A stretch of DNA of 64,000 bases from Paludibaculum fermentans (GTDB taxonomy: Bacteria; Acidobacteriota; Terriglobia; Bryobacterales; Bryobacteraceae): positions 4,526,001 through 4,590,000 of the forward strand of contig NZ_CP063849.1 of the NCBI RefSeq assembly GCF_015277775.1, read 5' to 3'. Shown piece after piece: positions 32,746 through 41,318 of the stretch; positions within the stretch are counted from its first letter, which is position 1, and each line of letters begins with the position of its first letter. The notes under the pieces are model-generated. The model worked only from the letters and a program-made list of their open reading frames with translations. It was not told the DNA's origin and did not search any database. The translations under genes and the position numbers were made by a program.

Positions 32746-33444
32746 CCATCCTGAATCCCTCGTTCAAAAATGCGAGGAGGACACAGCAGGACGTCCCGAC
32801 ATCCATTGCAGGGCAGCCTATGGCAGAATTCCCGCTGGCCGCGCGGCTTCTGTCGCAGGTTGCCAGGCCCGAGGGATTCGCGCAAGGAGCAAAGGCCCGT
32901 CAACCCGCGCCAATTCAGCCGCCGGCCTCGGATTGCGCCGGACCAGGGCGAAAGCCCCACGCGAACAAACGGCGGCCACATGGGCTCCACGCGATATATC
33001 TGCTTTCTTTTCAAGTCATTCAGTACTTACAACCTGAAATCTCTTGCGAGCACGTGCGATCCTTTTACGCGTGGCGGAAAAATGAATGCCGGCAGACTCT
33101 CGTCAGGGGCTTAGTACCTCTGTCGAAAACTGGATCTTTGAAAAATAAACCACCCACCGCAAGACCCGGGCGCCCGGAGTCTTCGAAAGATCGCTCGGTG
33201 CCAATTCTTGGCTGAACAAACCCATTTCGAACGCCCACCGCTGCCTCGGCCACAACTGCTAAGTCGGCCATCTCGGCAGCTCAATCCTTCCTCCGTGGCG
33301 GAACAAACCCATTCGGCCACGGCTAAGCGGCCCCAACTGCCCCACCCACTTTCGACAGTTTGACCCCGGCCCCCAATATCAATGCGCTATCTGCAGCCTG
33401 ATCCGTCCCTCAGGCCATAGCCGAGTCCGCAACGAGGAACCGGC
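32746..33444. other. 700-bp degenerate intergenic sequence
   Basis: No convincing gene on either strand. It opens with junction sequence containing CAGGACGTCC (32787-32796). A short duplication is visible near the right end: GAACAAACCCATT occurs at 33214-33226 and 33301-33313, each followed by a CGGCCAC...GCTAAG...CGGCC stretch. It is probably decayed mobile or RHS-related DNA. Confidence 0.5.
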
Positions 33445-34176
33445 ATGCGCACACGTACACTACTTACCGGCCTCATCCTGGCGTTCATCACCACTCCCTG
33501 TGCCGCCGCAGCACCTAATTTCACCGGCTCCTGGTAACTCAATGCCTCCAAGAGCGACTTCGGTCAGATGCCAGCCGAACTCAACGCGCAGGGCCTCGCC
33601 GATGACACCCTGGTGATCTTCACCTCCGACAATGGCGGCGTCGATGCCGTCGCGAACGAACATCCTCAGGACTACTACACTTCGAACGATCCGCTGCGCG
33701 CCGGCAAATGTTGGCCGTATGAAGACGGCATCCGCGTACCCGCCATCGTGCGCTCGCCGGGCCATACCCCAACGCGCGCCATCTCGCACGAACCGGTGAC
33801 CGGTGTCGATTGGATGCCCACCATTTGCGAGGCGGCGGGTGTTCCGCTGCCCGGCGATCGCGCCATCGACGGCGTGAGCCTGGTGCCCCTCCTCCACGGA
33901 CGCGCCTCTCGACCGCGCGGCCCGCTCTACTGGCACTTCCCCCACTACCAGCACACCACTCCGTACAGCGCCATTCGTGACGGCGCCTGGAAACTCATCC
34001 GCTTCTATGAGAGCTCGAAACAGGAGCTATACCATCTGGCCCGTGATGCCGGCGAAGCACACGATGTCGCCTCGCAATACCCCGCACAGGTACAGTCCTT
34101 AGCCGCCAGGCTCGATCGAAGGCTTCAGGAAACAGGCGCCAGGCTCCCCATCCCAAACCCCTCCTACGCCGGTTGA
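33445..34176 (+). pseudogene. Chimeric pseudogene: signal-peptide protein start fused to sulfatase C-terminus
   Basis: ATG 33445 begins a signal peptide (MRTRTLLTGLILAFITTPCA) and PNFTGSW, then TAA at 33535-33537, then LNASKSDFGQMPAE. FTGSWKLNASKSDFG is the start of a common acidobacterial secreted family, so a Lys codon has become a stop. From about 33578 in the same frame it becomes the C-terminal third of a sulfatase: TLVIFTSDNGG, GKCWPYEDGIRVPAIV, WMPTICEAAGVPLPG and DGAWKLIRF. The catalytic Cys/Ser site of the N-terminal half is absent. Two unrelated genes have been joined by deletion. Confidence 0.75.
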
Positions 34177-34269
34177 GTTCGACATTTGCCGTCTTGATCG
34201 GAGCCCGGCGCAGCGCATCTAGTTCAGTCTCCCATTGCATTCCGTCACCCTTACTGTATACTGAACCGA

Positions 34270-34635
34270 ATGGCTCAGTATAGCCAAACCCAGTTCGATG
34301 CCTCGTTCGGTGCGCTCTCGGACGCCACCCGACGCGGCGTTCTGGAACAACTCGGGCGTGCGGACGCTTCGATCACAGCCCTGGCCGAGAGGTTCCACAT
34401 GACCCTTACGGGCATGAAGAAACATGTAGGCGTCTTGGAGCGAGCCGGGTTCGTCAGCACAGAGAAGGTTGGGCGCGTGCGGACCTGCAAGCTCGGGCTG
34501 CGCGGACTGGAAGAAGAAGCGGCATGGATCGAGAGGTATCGCCAACTCTGGGCCGAGCGCTTCGACGAGTTGGACCTGGTTGTCGAGGAGTTGAAACAGA
34601 AGGAGAAAGCAAATGGACGAAAGAAGAGAAAATGA
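34270..34635 (+). CDS. ArsR-family transcriptional regulator
   Basis: 121 residues with an ArsR winged helix: FGALSDATRRGVLEQLGR, SITALAERFHMTLTGMKKHVGVLERAG, then FVSTEKVGRVRTCKL. No metal-binding Cys/His set is seen. This subgroup is usually paired with an SRPBCC/AHSA1 gene, as here: the next gene overlaps its 3' end. Likely a repressor of its own operon; the signal is unknown. Confidence 0.93.
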   Translation: MAQYSQTQFDASFGALSDATRRGVLEQLGRADASITALAERFHMTLTGMKKHVGVLERAGFVSTEKVGRVRTCKLGLRGLEEEAAWIERYRQLWAERFDELDLVVEELKQKEKANGRKKRK

Positions 34636-35122
34636 GGCCACTCCCATGAACAACCGCACGGCGGTGGAGCGGAAGTCCGAGCTCGAACTCGTCGTCACAC
34701 GCACTGTCAACGCCCCTGCGCGCCTCGTGTTCGAGGCGTGGACCAAGGCGGAACTATTCAAGAGGTGGTGGGTCCCAAAATCGTTTGGGCTGACCCTGCT
34801 TTCCTGCGAGATGGATGTTCGCGTTGGGGGGCAGTATCGTCTGGTCTTTCCCCACGAAGGTTCGACGATGGAGTTCTTCGGCACATACCTCGAAGTGACA
34901 CCGCACTCGCGCCTCGTTTGGACGAACGATGAAGGGGACAGCGGCCAGACCATCACCACGGTGACCTTCGAAGAGAACGACGGCAAGACGCTGGTGGTGG
35001 TGCACGATCTCTATCCTTCGAGCGAAGCGGTTGACACCGGTTCGACGAACGCGCTGCCCGAGGCGCTCGACCAACTCGACGAACTTCTCGCCAGCCTGGG
35101 ATCCGGTGCGGAGGCAAAATGA
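34613..35122 (+). CDS. SRPBCC / AHSA1-like ligand-binding domain protein
   Basis: 169 residues. The start at 34613 has an AAGGAG site 7 bp upstream; the later ATG at 34646 is also possible. It carries the START/Bet v1-like hallmark [29 protein letters not shown] and [12 protein letters not shown], with ELLASLG near the end. It probably binds a small hydrophobic ligand, and it belongs to the ArsR-linked subgroup whose role is not defined. The stop overlaps the next ATG. Confidence 0.9.
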   Translation: MDERRENEATPMNNRTAVERKSELELVVTRTVNAPARLVFEAWTKAELFKRWWVPKSFGLTLLSCEMDVRVGGQYRLVFPHEGSTMEFFGTYLEVTPHSRLVWTNDEGDSGQTITTVTFEENDGKTLVVVHDLYPSSEAVDTGSTNALPEALDQLDELLASLGSGAEAK

Positions 35123-36027
35123 TCGAGCCAGTCCATCCCACAATCGCTTCCGGCCGAAGGCAGAGCGGGCGGCGTTCAGCAGTACGGAAGACAGCTCTCC
35201 TGTTAATGACGCTCGCTACGACGAACCTGCAGGCGCAGCGGAAGCCAACGACGGGCTACGCGCCAGTGAATGGACTCAAGATGTACTACGAAGTCCACGG
35301 CAGCGGCGAACCGGTGGTGTTGCTTCACGGCGCATTCATGACCATCACCAACAACTGGGACGGGTGGATCAGCGAGCTCTCCAAGACGCGGAAAGTGATT
35401 GCCGTCGAAATGCAGGGTCACGGCCGGACGGCGGATATCGCACGAGATATCACCGACGAAAACCTCGCCGACGATGTGGCCGCCCTGCTCTCGCATCTCA
35501 AGATCCCTCGAGCGGACCTGATCGGCTACAGCATGGGTGGAGGCGTGGCGATGCAGTGTGCGATCCGCCATCCGGACAAAGTGCGAAAGGCGGTCATCCT
35601 TTCGTCCACGTTCCGCAGTGACGGCATGGTCGCCGGAGCGTACGAATCCATCCCGAAACTCACAGCGGACGATTTCAAAGGCTCACCCATTGAAACCGAG
35701 TACAAGAAGCTGAGTCCGACTCCTGACGACTTTCCGAAGTTCATCCAGCACGTCCTGGCCGCGGCCTCGAAAGGGTACGACTTCGGAGCCGACAAGCTGA
35801 AGGCCACCACGGCGCCCATGTTTTTCGTCCACGGGGACGCTGATGGCGTCCGGCTCGCGCACGTCGCGGAGATGTTTCGCCTGAAGGGTGGCGAAGTCCA
35901 CGGCGACATGGGACCGCGTTCCGCATCGCGATTGGCCATCCTGCCCGACACCACCCATGTGACACTGATGCAGCGCATGCCCATCATCGTCCCCATGGTG
36001 AACGACTTTCTCGACGCCAAGCCGTAG
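35119..36027 (+). CDS. Alpha/beta hydrolase, probably exported
   Basis: 302 residues. A basic N-terminus and hydrophobic stretch ([17 protein letters not shown], about 24-40) suggest a signal peptide. The fold elements are complete: oxyanion region VVLLHGAFM, nucleophile elbow GYSMGG, acid loop [11 protein letters not shown] and catalytic His in LPDTTHVTL. An esterase or hydrolase of unknown substrate. It overlaps the SRPBCC gene by ATGA and is the third gene of the ArsR operon. Confidence 0.88.
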   Translation: MIEPVHPTIASGRRQSGRRSAVRKTALLLMTLATTNLQAQRKPTTGYAPVNGLKMYYEVHGSGEPVVLLHGAFMTITNNWDGWISELSKTRKVIAVEMQGHGRTADIARDITDENLADDVAALLSHLKIPRADLIGYSMGGGVAMQCAIRHPDKVRKAVILSSTFRSDGMVAGAYESIPKLTADDFKGSPIETEYKKLSPTPDDFPKFIQHVLAAASKGYDFGADKLKATTAPMFFVHGDADGVRLAHVAEMFRLKGGEVHGDMGPRSASRLAILPDTTHVTLMQRMPIIVPMVNDFLDAKP

Positions 36028-36991
36028 CCGTGCTGCGGCTCGCGACGTTTACCGAATGCGCAATTCGTCCCGCACTCAACACGCCCGTCCGGCCGATCGA
36101 AACTCCGCCAACGAAATTCCTCCAGCTGCTTCGAGCCGCTTGCAGGAAAGCAGCAAAGAACGATCAGTCGCCTGGTGGAGGGAAACCAGTACTTTCTCGG
36201 GGTGGCGTGAGACCGCCACACAAGTAGCGGCATTGAAGACGGCTGGTGCGATCGGCCGGAACGCCCCCGGCTCCTCGATCAACTCCGCAAACGAGACAGG
36301 CTTGTGGTTCCGTCCAGCCCGCCTCGCTCCAGTTCTACCCCAAATCGCACCCCCGCACAAACCCGGTCACACCCTTTCGAAATAAATCGAAAACCACCTA
36401 ACCCTCTGGGCTGCCGTCGCTTACCTCCCCCGCCCACCTCCCTCTACGTCCAATTCTTGGAACTGCGCATTACAATCCCGGCCAAGGTGACTTATGGAAG
36501 AACTGGCAGGCTCGAAACAGGCTCGAAGGAACGGCGCGCACGCTCGTGGCCCCGTCACGCCCGAAGTCGAGGCTCGCTCCGTCCTCCTCCAGAACGAAGA
36601 CCACGCTGCCGTCCTGGACCATACCCACCGCTTCTTCCAGGACCGCCTCCCGTTCAACTCCCCCGAAACCTCCCTCGACGGGGAGATCGGCCGGGCCTCT
36701 ATGCTCCGCACTGATGCCCTCAACGTCTCGCTCCAGGATTACGCTCCCGAACTCATCACCGCCATCGCTTGCCGGAGGAGCGTAAAAAAACTCGAACGAT
36801 CCAAATATCATATTTATTTACAACAACTTAACCTTTGGAACGAACCCAAATACCCCAACCTCGAACCCACCCCGAGCCCTTCGATGAGACGCCGGCCGCA
36901 TGAGCCCCTCTCTTTTCCAGCCACCACCGCGCAGCCAGACCCTCGATTTTTCTTCTCAACGTTTCGGCGGCTGCCCGCGTATAACAGGCGA
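36028..36991. other. 964-bp region without a recognised gene; sigma-factor promoter patch
   Basis: An open frame continues from the sigma gene back to 36494, but its sequence there has no family resemblance, so I treat it as non-coding. A distinctly A+T-rich patch at 36782-36850, containing a GGAAC (36837-36841) of the sort found in ECF -35 elements, probably includes the promoter of the sigma operon. Nothing else was recognised between 36028 and 36780. Confidence 0.4.
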
Positions 36992-37525
36992 GTGGATTTG
37001 GAAGGACTTCAGCTTTCGATGGCCTGGCAACGCGCGGACCGGACTGCTGCCTTCGAGCAGATCATGCTCCGGCACGAGCGCATGGTGCTGCGCGTGGCGC
37101 TGCGCATGCTCGGCCGTCTGGAAGATGCCCAGGACCTCTCCCAGGAGGTGTTCCTGCGGCTCTACAAACACTTCCACCAGATAGACGAGGAACGGGGTCT
37201 GACGAGTTGGCTCTACCGGACTACCATGAACGCCTGTTTCGACCAGTTGCGCGGCCGCAAGCCGATGGAGCCCATCAACTGGGAACCGCCGGTGCCGGCC
37301 GCCCAGCAAACCGATATGGAACAGGCCGAACGGCGTCGCCTGATGGCCGAGGGGCTCAGCATCCTCGCCGAGCGGGAACGGGCGGCCATCATCCTGCGCG
37401 ACATCGAGGGCTTGGATACAGCGGAAGTGGCCGCGATTCTGGGCACCTCGGAAGTGACGGTACGCAGCCAGGTCTCGACAGCCAAAAGCAAGCTGAAGGC
37501 CTTTGTGGAAAGGAGGGCGCGATGA
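36992..37525 (+). CDS. ECF-type RNA polymerase sigma factor
   Basis: 177 residues from GTG 36992 (VDLEGLQLSMAW); an ATG at 37019 is a second choice. Region 2 is clear (AFEQIMLRHERMVLRVALRM; DAQDLSQEVFLRLYKHF) and region 4 too (LDTAEVAAILGTSEVTVRS, QVSTAKSKLKAFVERRAR). No region 3, as in ECF sigmas. Its stop overlaps the ATG of a one-helix protein that is probably its anti-sigma partner. The regulon is unknown. Confidence 0.88.
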   Translation: MDLEGLQLSMAWQRADRTAAFEQIMLRHERMVLRVALRMLGRLEDAQDLSQEVFLRLYKHFHQIDEERGLTSWLYRTTMNACFDQLRGRKPMEPINWEPPVPAAQQTDMEQAERRRLMAEGLSILAERERAAIILRDIEGLDTAEVAAILGTSEVTVRSQVSTAKSKLKAFVERRAR

Positions 37526-37962
37526 GCTGGTCAGACGACGACCTGGACTTCGCGTTGCGGGATCTGAAAGACGCAGAATTGCCGCTCGGCGCAACCGCGG
37601 CCGTACGGGCGCGGGTCCTGGCGGAAGTCTCGAAATCGGCGCGGCGCAGTCGGTGGGTGTGGGCACTGGCCCCCGTGGCAGCCGCGGCGTTGGTGCTGCT
37701 GGCGGTGGTCCCCTTCGACACAAAGCCGGTCGCCCCGCCGCCCCTGCTGGCCAAGGCTCCGGCGGCACCGAGGCTGAACTCGCGGCCGCCGGTGGACGCG
37801 CCCGCCGTGATGGCCAAGGCGTCAAAAACCCAACTCAAACCCGCCGCCGGCGCACAGCCCGTGCCTGCGGCACCCGGAGACACGCAATTTGTGAAGCTCA
37901 TAACGGACGACCCGGATGTGGTGATCCTGTGGGCGATGAATTCTAAAGGAGCAGAGCGATGA
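37522..37962 (+). CDS. Single-pass membrane protein, putative anti-sigma factor
   Basis: 146 residues. An acidic N-terminal ~45 residues (MSWSDDDLDFALRDLKDAEL), one transmembrane helix (WALAPVAAAALVLLAVVPF, about 56-74) and a proline/alanine-rich outside part ending in FVKLITDDPDVVILWAMNSK. The gene overlaps the sigma factor by ATGA and the following secreted protein by ATGA. Position, topology and size fit an anti-sigma factor, although no zinc motif is visible. Confidence 0.72.
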   Translation: MSWSDDDLDFALRDLKDAELPLGATAAVRARVLAEVSKSARRSRWVWALAPVAAAALVLLAVVPFDTKPVAPPPLLAKAPAAPRLNSRPPVDAPAVMAKASKTQLKPAAGAQPVPAAPGDTQFVKLITDDPDVVILWAMNSKGAER

Positions 37963-38771
37963 AGAAGTTAATGGTGCGGTTATTGGCATTGACCCTGATC
38001 CTCGCCGGACTGGTCGCGGCGCAGGAACGCAAGTGGCAGCAAAAGGTCTTTGATATCAGGAATGCCGACGCCCAGGCCCTCGCCCGGCTGGTGCAGGGTG
38101 TCATGCGCGACCGCGACACGCGCGTCATTGATAACGGGGCGCTAAAGGCAATCAGCGTGGGCTCGTACGAAGCCAACGACCTCCAGGCCGCTGAGGAGTT
38201 GATCAAACGCTTCGACGTGCCGCGCGGCGAGAGCCCCACCGGGGCGCCCCGCAATATCGAGGTCGTCGCCTACATGGTCCTGGCCGGCAAGACAGGCACC
38301 GTCGGCGACGCGGTACCCGCCGAACTCGATGGCGTCGTCAAGCAACTGAAGGCCGTCTTCGGCTACAGCGACTACCGGCTCATGGACACCGCCGTTCTCC
38401 GCGTCCGCGAAGGTCAGACTTCGGATTCCAGCGGCAATGCCGGCATGGTCGACCCCAATCTCCCCTCAGCCCCCTGGACCTATCAGATGAAGCTCAAGGC
38501 GACCACCGCCCAGACGGGGCCCAAAGGCAATGTCCTCCGCATTGATGGCTTCCGGTTTGGACTCCGAATCCCCTATGTCTCCGCTGGGACCCAGTCCTTC
38601 CAGTCAGGCCAGGGCGCCCCCATCGTCACCCCGAATTGGAACTACACCGAGGTCGGCTTCAGCACGGACCTCGACATCCGCGAAGGACAAAAGGTGGTCG
38701 TCGGCAAATCAAAGGTCGATCGCTCCGGCAACGCCTTCATCCTGGTCCTTACCGCTAAAGCTGTCGACTGA
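37959..38771 (+). CDS. Secreted protein with secretin-N-like repeats, unknown function
   Basis: 270 residues, signal peptide MKKLMVRLLALTLILAGLVAAQ. The segment KVFDIRNADAQALARLVQGV and DLQAAEELIKRFDVPRG resembles the N-domains of secretins (GspD/PilQ type), which form small beta-alpha modules. The C-terminal half is beta-rich (LDIREGQKVVVGKSKVDRSG) but has no secretin pore. It is cotranscribed with the sigma/anti-sigma pair and may be an envelope-sensing or effector component. That is inference. Confidence 0.65.
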   Translation: MKKLMVRLLALTLILAGLVAAQERKWQQKVFDIRNADAQALARLVQGVMRDRDTRVIDNGALKAISVGSYEANDLQAAEELIKRFDVPRGESPTGAPRNIEVVAYMVLAGKTGTVGDAVPAELDGVVKQLKAVFGYSDYRLMDTAVLRVREGQTSDSSGNAGMVDPNLPSAPWTYQMKLKATTAQTGPKGNVLRIDGFRFGLRIPYVSAGTQSFQSGQGAPIVTPNWNYTEVGFSTDLDIREGQKVVVGKSKVDRSGNAFILVLTAKAVD

Positions 38772-38788
38772 GATATTCTGGTCGCTTC

Positions 38789-39826
38789 ATGCGAAGCGTT
38801 CCTCTTGTCGCCCCGAAGCGTCTCGAACTCATCGAAGCGCCCCTCCCCGACGGCCCGCGTTCTGGCGAACTTCTCGTCAAAATGCGGGCCGTTGGTCTAT
38901 GCGGCTCCGACCTCCATTGGTGGGCCGAGGGCCGCATCCACGCGGGCCAGGCAAGGTACCCCCAGGTGCTGGGCCACGAGCCCGTCGGCGAAGTGGTCGA
39001 GGTGGGCGCCGGGGTCCACGGCTACAAGGTCGGCGACCGCGTCAGCCTGGAACCCTCCATCACTTGCGGCCATTGCGAATTCTGCATCGCCGGCCGGCAC
39101 AACCTGTGCAAGAGCTCGAAATTCATGGGTGGGCCCGAAGCACAGGGCTGCCTCCGCGACTTCGTAGTCGTCCCGGCGCATAACGCCGACCCCATCCCCG
39201 ACTCACTCTCCTGGCACGAGGCCACACTGATGGAGCCGGTGGCGGTCTGGGTCCATACCTACGAACTGGCGCCCGTCCGTCTGGGCGACACGGTGGCCGT
39301 CATGGGTGCGGGCTCCATCGGACTGCTGGGCATCGCCATGGCCAAGCAGGCGGGCGCCGAGATGGTGCTGGCCTGCGACCGCGTCCCCCACCGGCTCGAA
39401 CTCGCCAAGGCCATGGGCGCCGACATCGCGCTCAACCTGAACGAGGACGACTTCCGCGACGCCGTCATGCAGAAGACCCACGGCCGCGGCGTCGACATCG
39501 TCTTTGATGCCGCCGGCGACCCGCGCACCATCAACCTCGGCATCCAATGCGCGCGCGATGGCGGCCGCTTCGTCCTCATCGGCATCCCCGTGCCCATGCA
39601 GTTCGACGTCGACCTCCACACCGCCATGTCAAAGGAGCTGAACATCCAGGTGATGAAGCGCTCCAATCACAAGGGCCGCGCCGCCGGAGCCCTGCTGGCC
39701 GGGGGCCGCATCCCCACCAGCCTCATCACCCACGTGCTCCCTCTGGCGCAGGCGCAGCAAGGGTTCGAGATGCTGCATGAGTACTCCGACGGTGTCGGCA
39801 AACTGATCTACGACTTCACGCTATGA
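38789..39826 (+). CDS. Zinc-dependent medium-chain alcohol/polyol dehydrogenase
   Basis: 345 residues of the sorbitol/threonine dehydrogenase-like MDR family. Catalytic zinc region: MRAVGLCGSDLHWW and LGHEPVGEVVE. Structural zinc lobe CGHCEFCIAGRHNLC. Rossmann loop VAVMGAGSIGLLGIAMAKQAG. It oxidises a sugar alcohol or related polyol with NAD(P). The overlap with a rhamnulokinase gene (ATGA) suggests sugar catabolism, possibly of rhamnose or a related polyol. Confidence 0.9.
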   Translation: MRSVPLVAPKRLELIEAPLPDGPRSGELLVKMRAVGLCGSDLHWWAEGRIHAGQARYPQVLGHEPVGEVVEVGAGVHGYKVGDRVSLEPSITCGHCEFCIAGRHNLCKSSKFMGGPEAQGCLRDFVVVPAHNADPIPDSLSWHEATLMEPVAVWVHTYELAPVRLGDTVAVMGAGSIGLLGIAMAKQAGAEMVLACDRVPHRLELAKAMGADIALNLNEDDFRDAVMQKTHGRGVDIVFDAAGDPRTINLGIQCARDGGRFVLIGIPVPMQFDVDLHTAMSKELNIQVMKRSNHKGRAAGALLAGGRIPTSLITHVLPLAQAQQGFEMLHEYSDGVGKLIYDFTL

Positions 39827-41292
39827 GCCACTACGTCGCAATCGACCTGGGCGCCGAGAGCGGTCGCGCCATGCTGGGCACGCTCGCCGGTGGCCGCCTG
39901 CAACTGGAAGAATTGCACCGCTTCCTGAATGAGCCCGTCCGCCTGCCCAACGGCCTGTACTGGGACGCCTTCCGCCTCTTTCGCGACATCCGCGAAGGGC
40001 TGCGCAAAGCCGGCCGGGAACGCAACCTGAAGCTGGACGGCATTGCCGTCGACACATGGGGCGTCGACTACGGCCTGCTCGACGCCAACGGTGAGCTGGT
40101 GGTCAATCCCCGCCACTACCGCGACCCGCGCAACAACGCCGCCTACGACGCCGCCCTGGCCGCCGCCGGCAAGGAGAACATCTTCGAGCAGACCGGCCTG
40201 CAGTTCATGGCGCTGAACTCGCTCTACCAGCTCTACGCCGCCAAGCTCGCCGGCTCCCCCGGCCTGCGCGCCGCCGAGAAGCTGCTCTTCATGCCGGACC
40301 TGCTCAGCTACTGGCTCTGCGGTTCAAAGAAGAATGAGCTGACCATCGCCAGCACCTCGCAGTTCTACAACCCCACGCTGCGCCGCTGGTCCACGGAACT
40401 GCTCGAGACCCTCGGCTTGCCCACCCATATCCTGGGTGACATCGTACCGCCCGGCACACGCCTGGGCAGCCTGTTGGACGACCTCCAGGACACCTGCGGC
40501 CTGGGCGAGACCCCGGTCTTCGCTACCGCGGGTCATGACACGGCGGCAGCGGTGGCTGCGGTCCCCGCCATCGGCGACCGGCCCTGGTGCTACATCAGCT
40601 CCGGCACCTGGTCCCTGATGGGCGTCGAGATCGACGAGCCCATCGTCACCCCCAGGGCCCTGGAATTGACCCTTACGAACGAGATCGGCGTCGAGGGCAA
40701 GACCCGCCTGCTCAAGAACATCGCCGGCCTCTGGCTGGTCCAGGAGTGCCGCCGCGCCTGGCTGCTGGAAGGCCAGGAGTACAGCTATACCGAGCTCACC
40801 AGGCTGGCCGCCGAGGCCGCGCCGTTCGCCGCCGTCCTGGATCCGGACCAGTTCCTGGAGCCGGGCCACATGCCGGAGCGTATCGCGGCCTACTGCAGCA
40901 AGACTGGCCAGAACGTGCCCGAGGGCCTCGGCGGCTTTGTCCGCGTCTGCCTCGAAAGCTTGGCCTTCCGCTACCGGCAGGTTCTGGAGAGCCTCGAATC
41001 ACTGGTCGGCCATCGCATCGAGGTCATCCACATCGTCGGCGGCGGCTCGAAGAACGCCCTCCTGAACCAGTTCGTCGCCTCGGCCACCGGCCGCACCGTC
41101 ATCGCCGGCCCGACCGAAGCGACCGCGGCCGGCAACATCCTCGTCCAGGCCATAGGCGCCGGAGAGGTGAAGGACCTGAAGCAACTGCGCGAGGTGGTCC
41201 GCAACTCCTTTGAACTGGAGACCTACGAAGGCAAGCCCGACCCCGCGTGGGACCGGGCCTACGAACGCTATGTGAAGGTGCGCGGGAGCTGA
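39823..41292 (+). CDS. rhaB: Rhamnulokinase, FGGY family
   Basis: 489 residues, normal for RhaB. FGGY kinase with ATP loop YVAIDLGAESGRAMLG at the start, IAVDTWGVDYGLLD, AGHDTAAAVAAVP, SSGTWSLMGVE and IVGGGSKNALLNQFVASATG. The GAESGR start and SSGTWSL are typical of rhamnulokinases rather than xylulokinases or glycerol kinases. It phosphorylates L-rhamnulose. The isomerase and aldolase genes are not in the window. Confidence 0.9.
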   Translation: MSHYVAIDLGAESGRAMLGTLAGGRLQLEELHRFLNEPVRLPNGLYWDAFRLFRDIREGLRKAGRERNLKLDGIAVDTWGVDYGLLDANGELVVNPRHYRDPRNNAAYDAALAAAGKENIFEQTGLQFMALNSLYQLYAAKLAGSPGLRAAEKLLFMPDLLSYWLCGSKKNELTIASTSQFYNPTLRRWSTELLETLGLPTHILGDIVPPGTRLGSLLDDLQDTCGLGETPVFATAGHDTAAAVAAVPAIGDRPWCYISSGTWSLMGVEIDEPIVTPRALELTLTNEIGVEGKTRLLKNIAGLWLVQECRRAWLLEGQEYSYTELTRLAAEAAPFAAVLDPDQFLEPGHMPERIAAYCSKTGQNVPEGLGGFVRVCLESLAFRYRQVLESLESLVGHRIEVIHIVGGGSKNALLNQFVASATGRTVIAGPTEATAAGNILVQAIGAGEVKDLKQLREVVRNSFELETYEGKPDPAWDRAYERYVKVRGS

Positions 41293-41318
41293 CGAGGCGC
41301 CCACCCCTTTCCCTGTCA

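Noticed and set aside
36494-36991. N-terminal extension of the sigma factor
   Set aside because: Open in frame, but no resemblance to sigma factors and it crosses the A+T-rich promoter-like patch.
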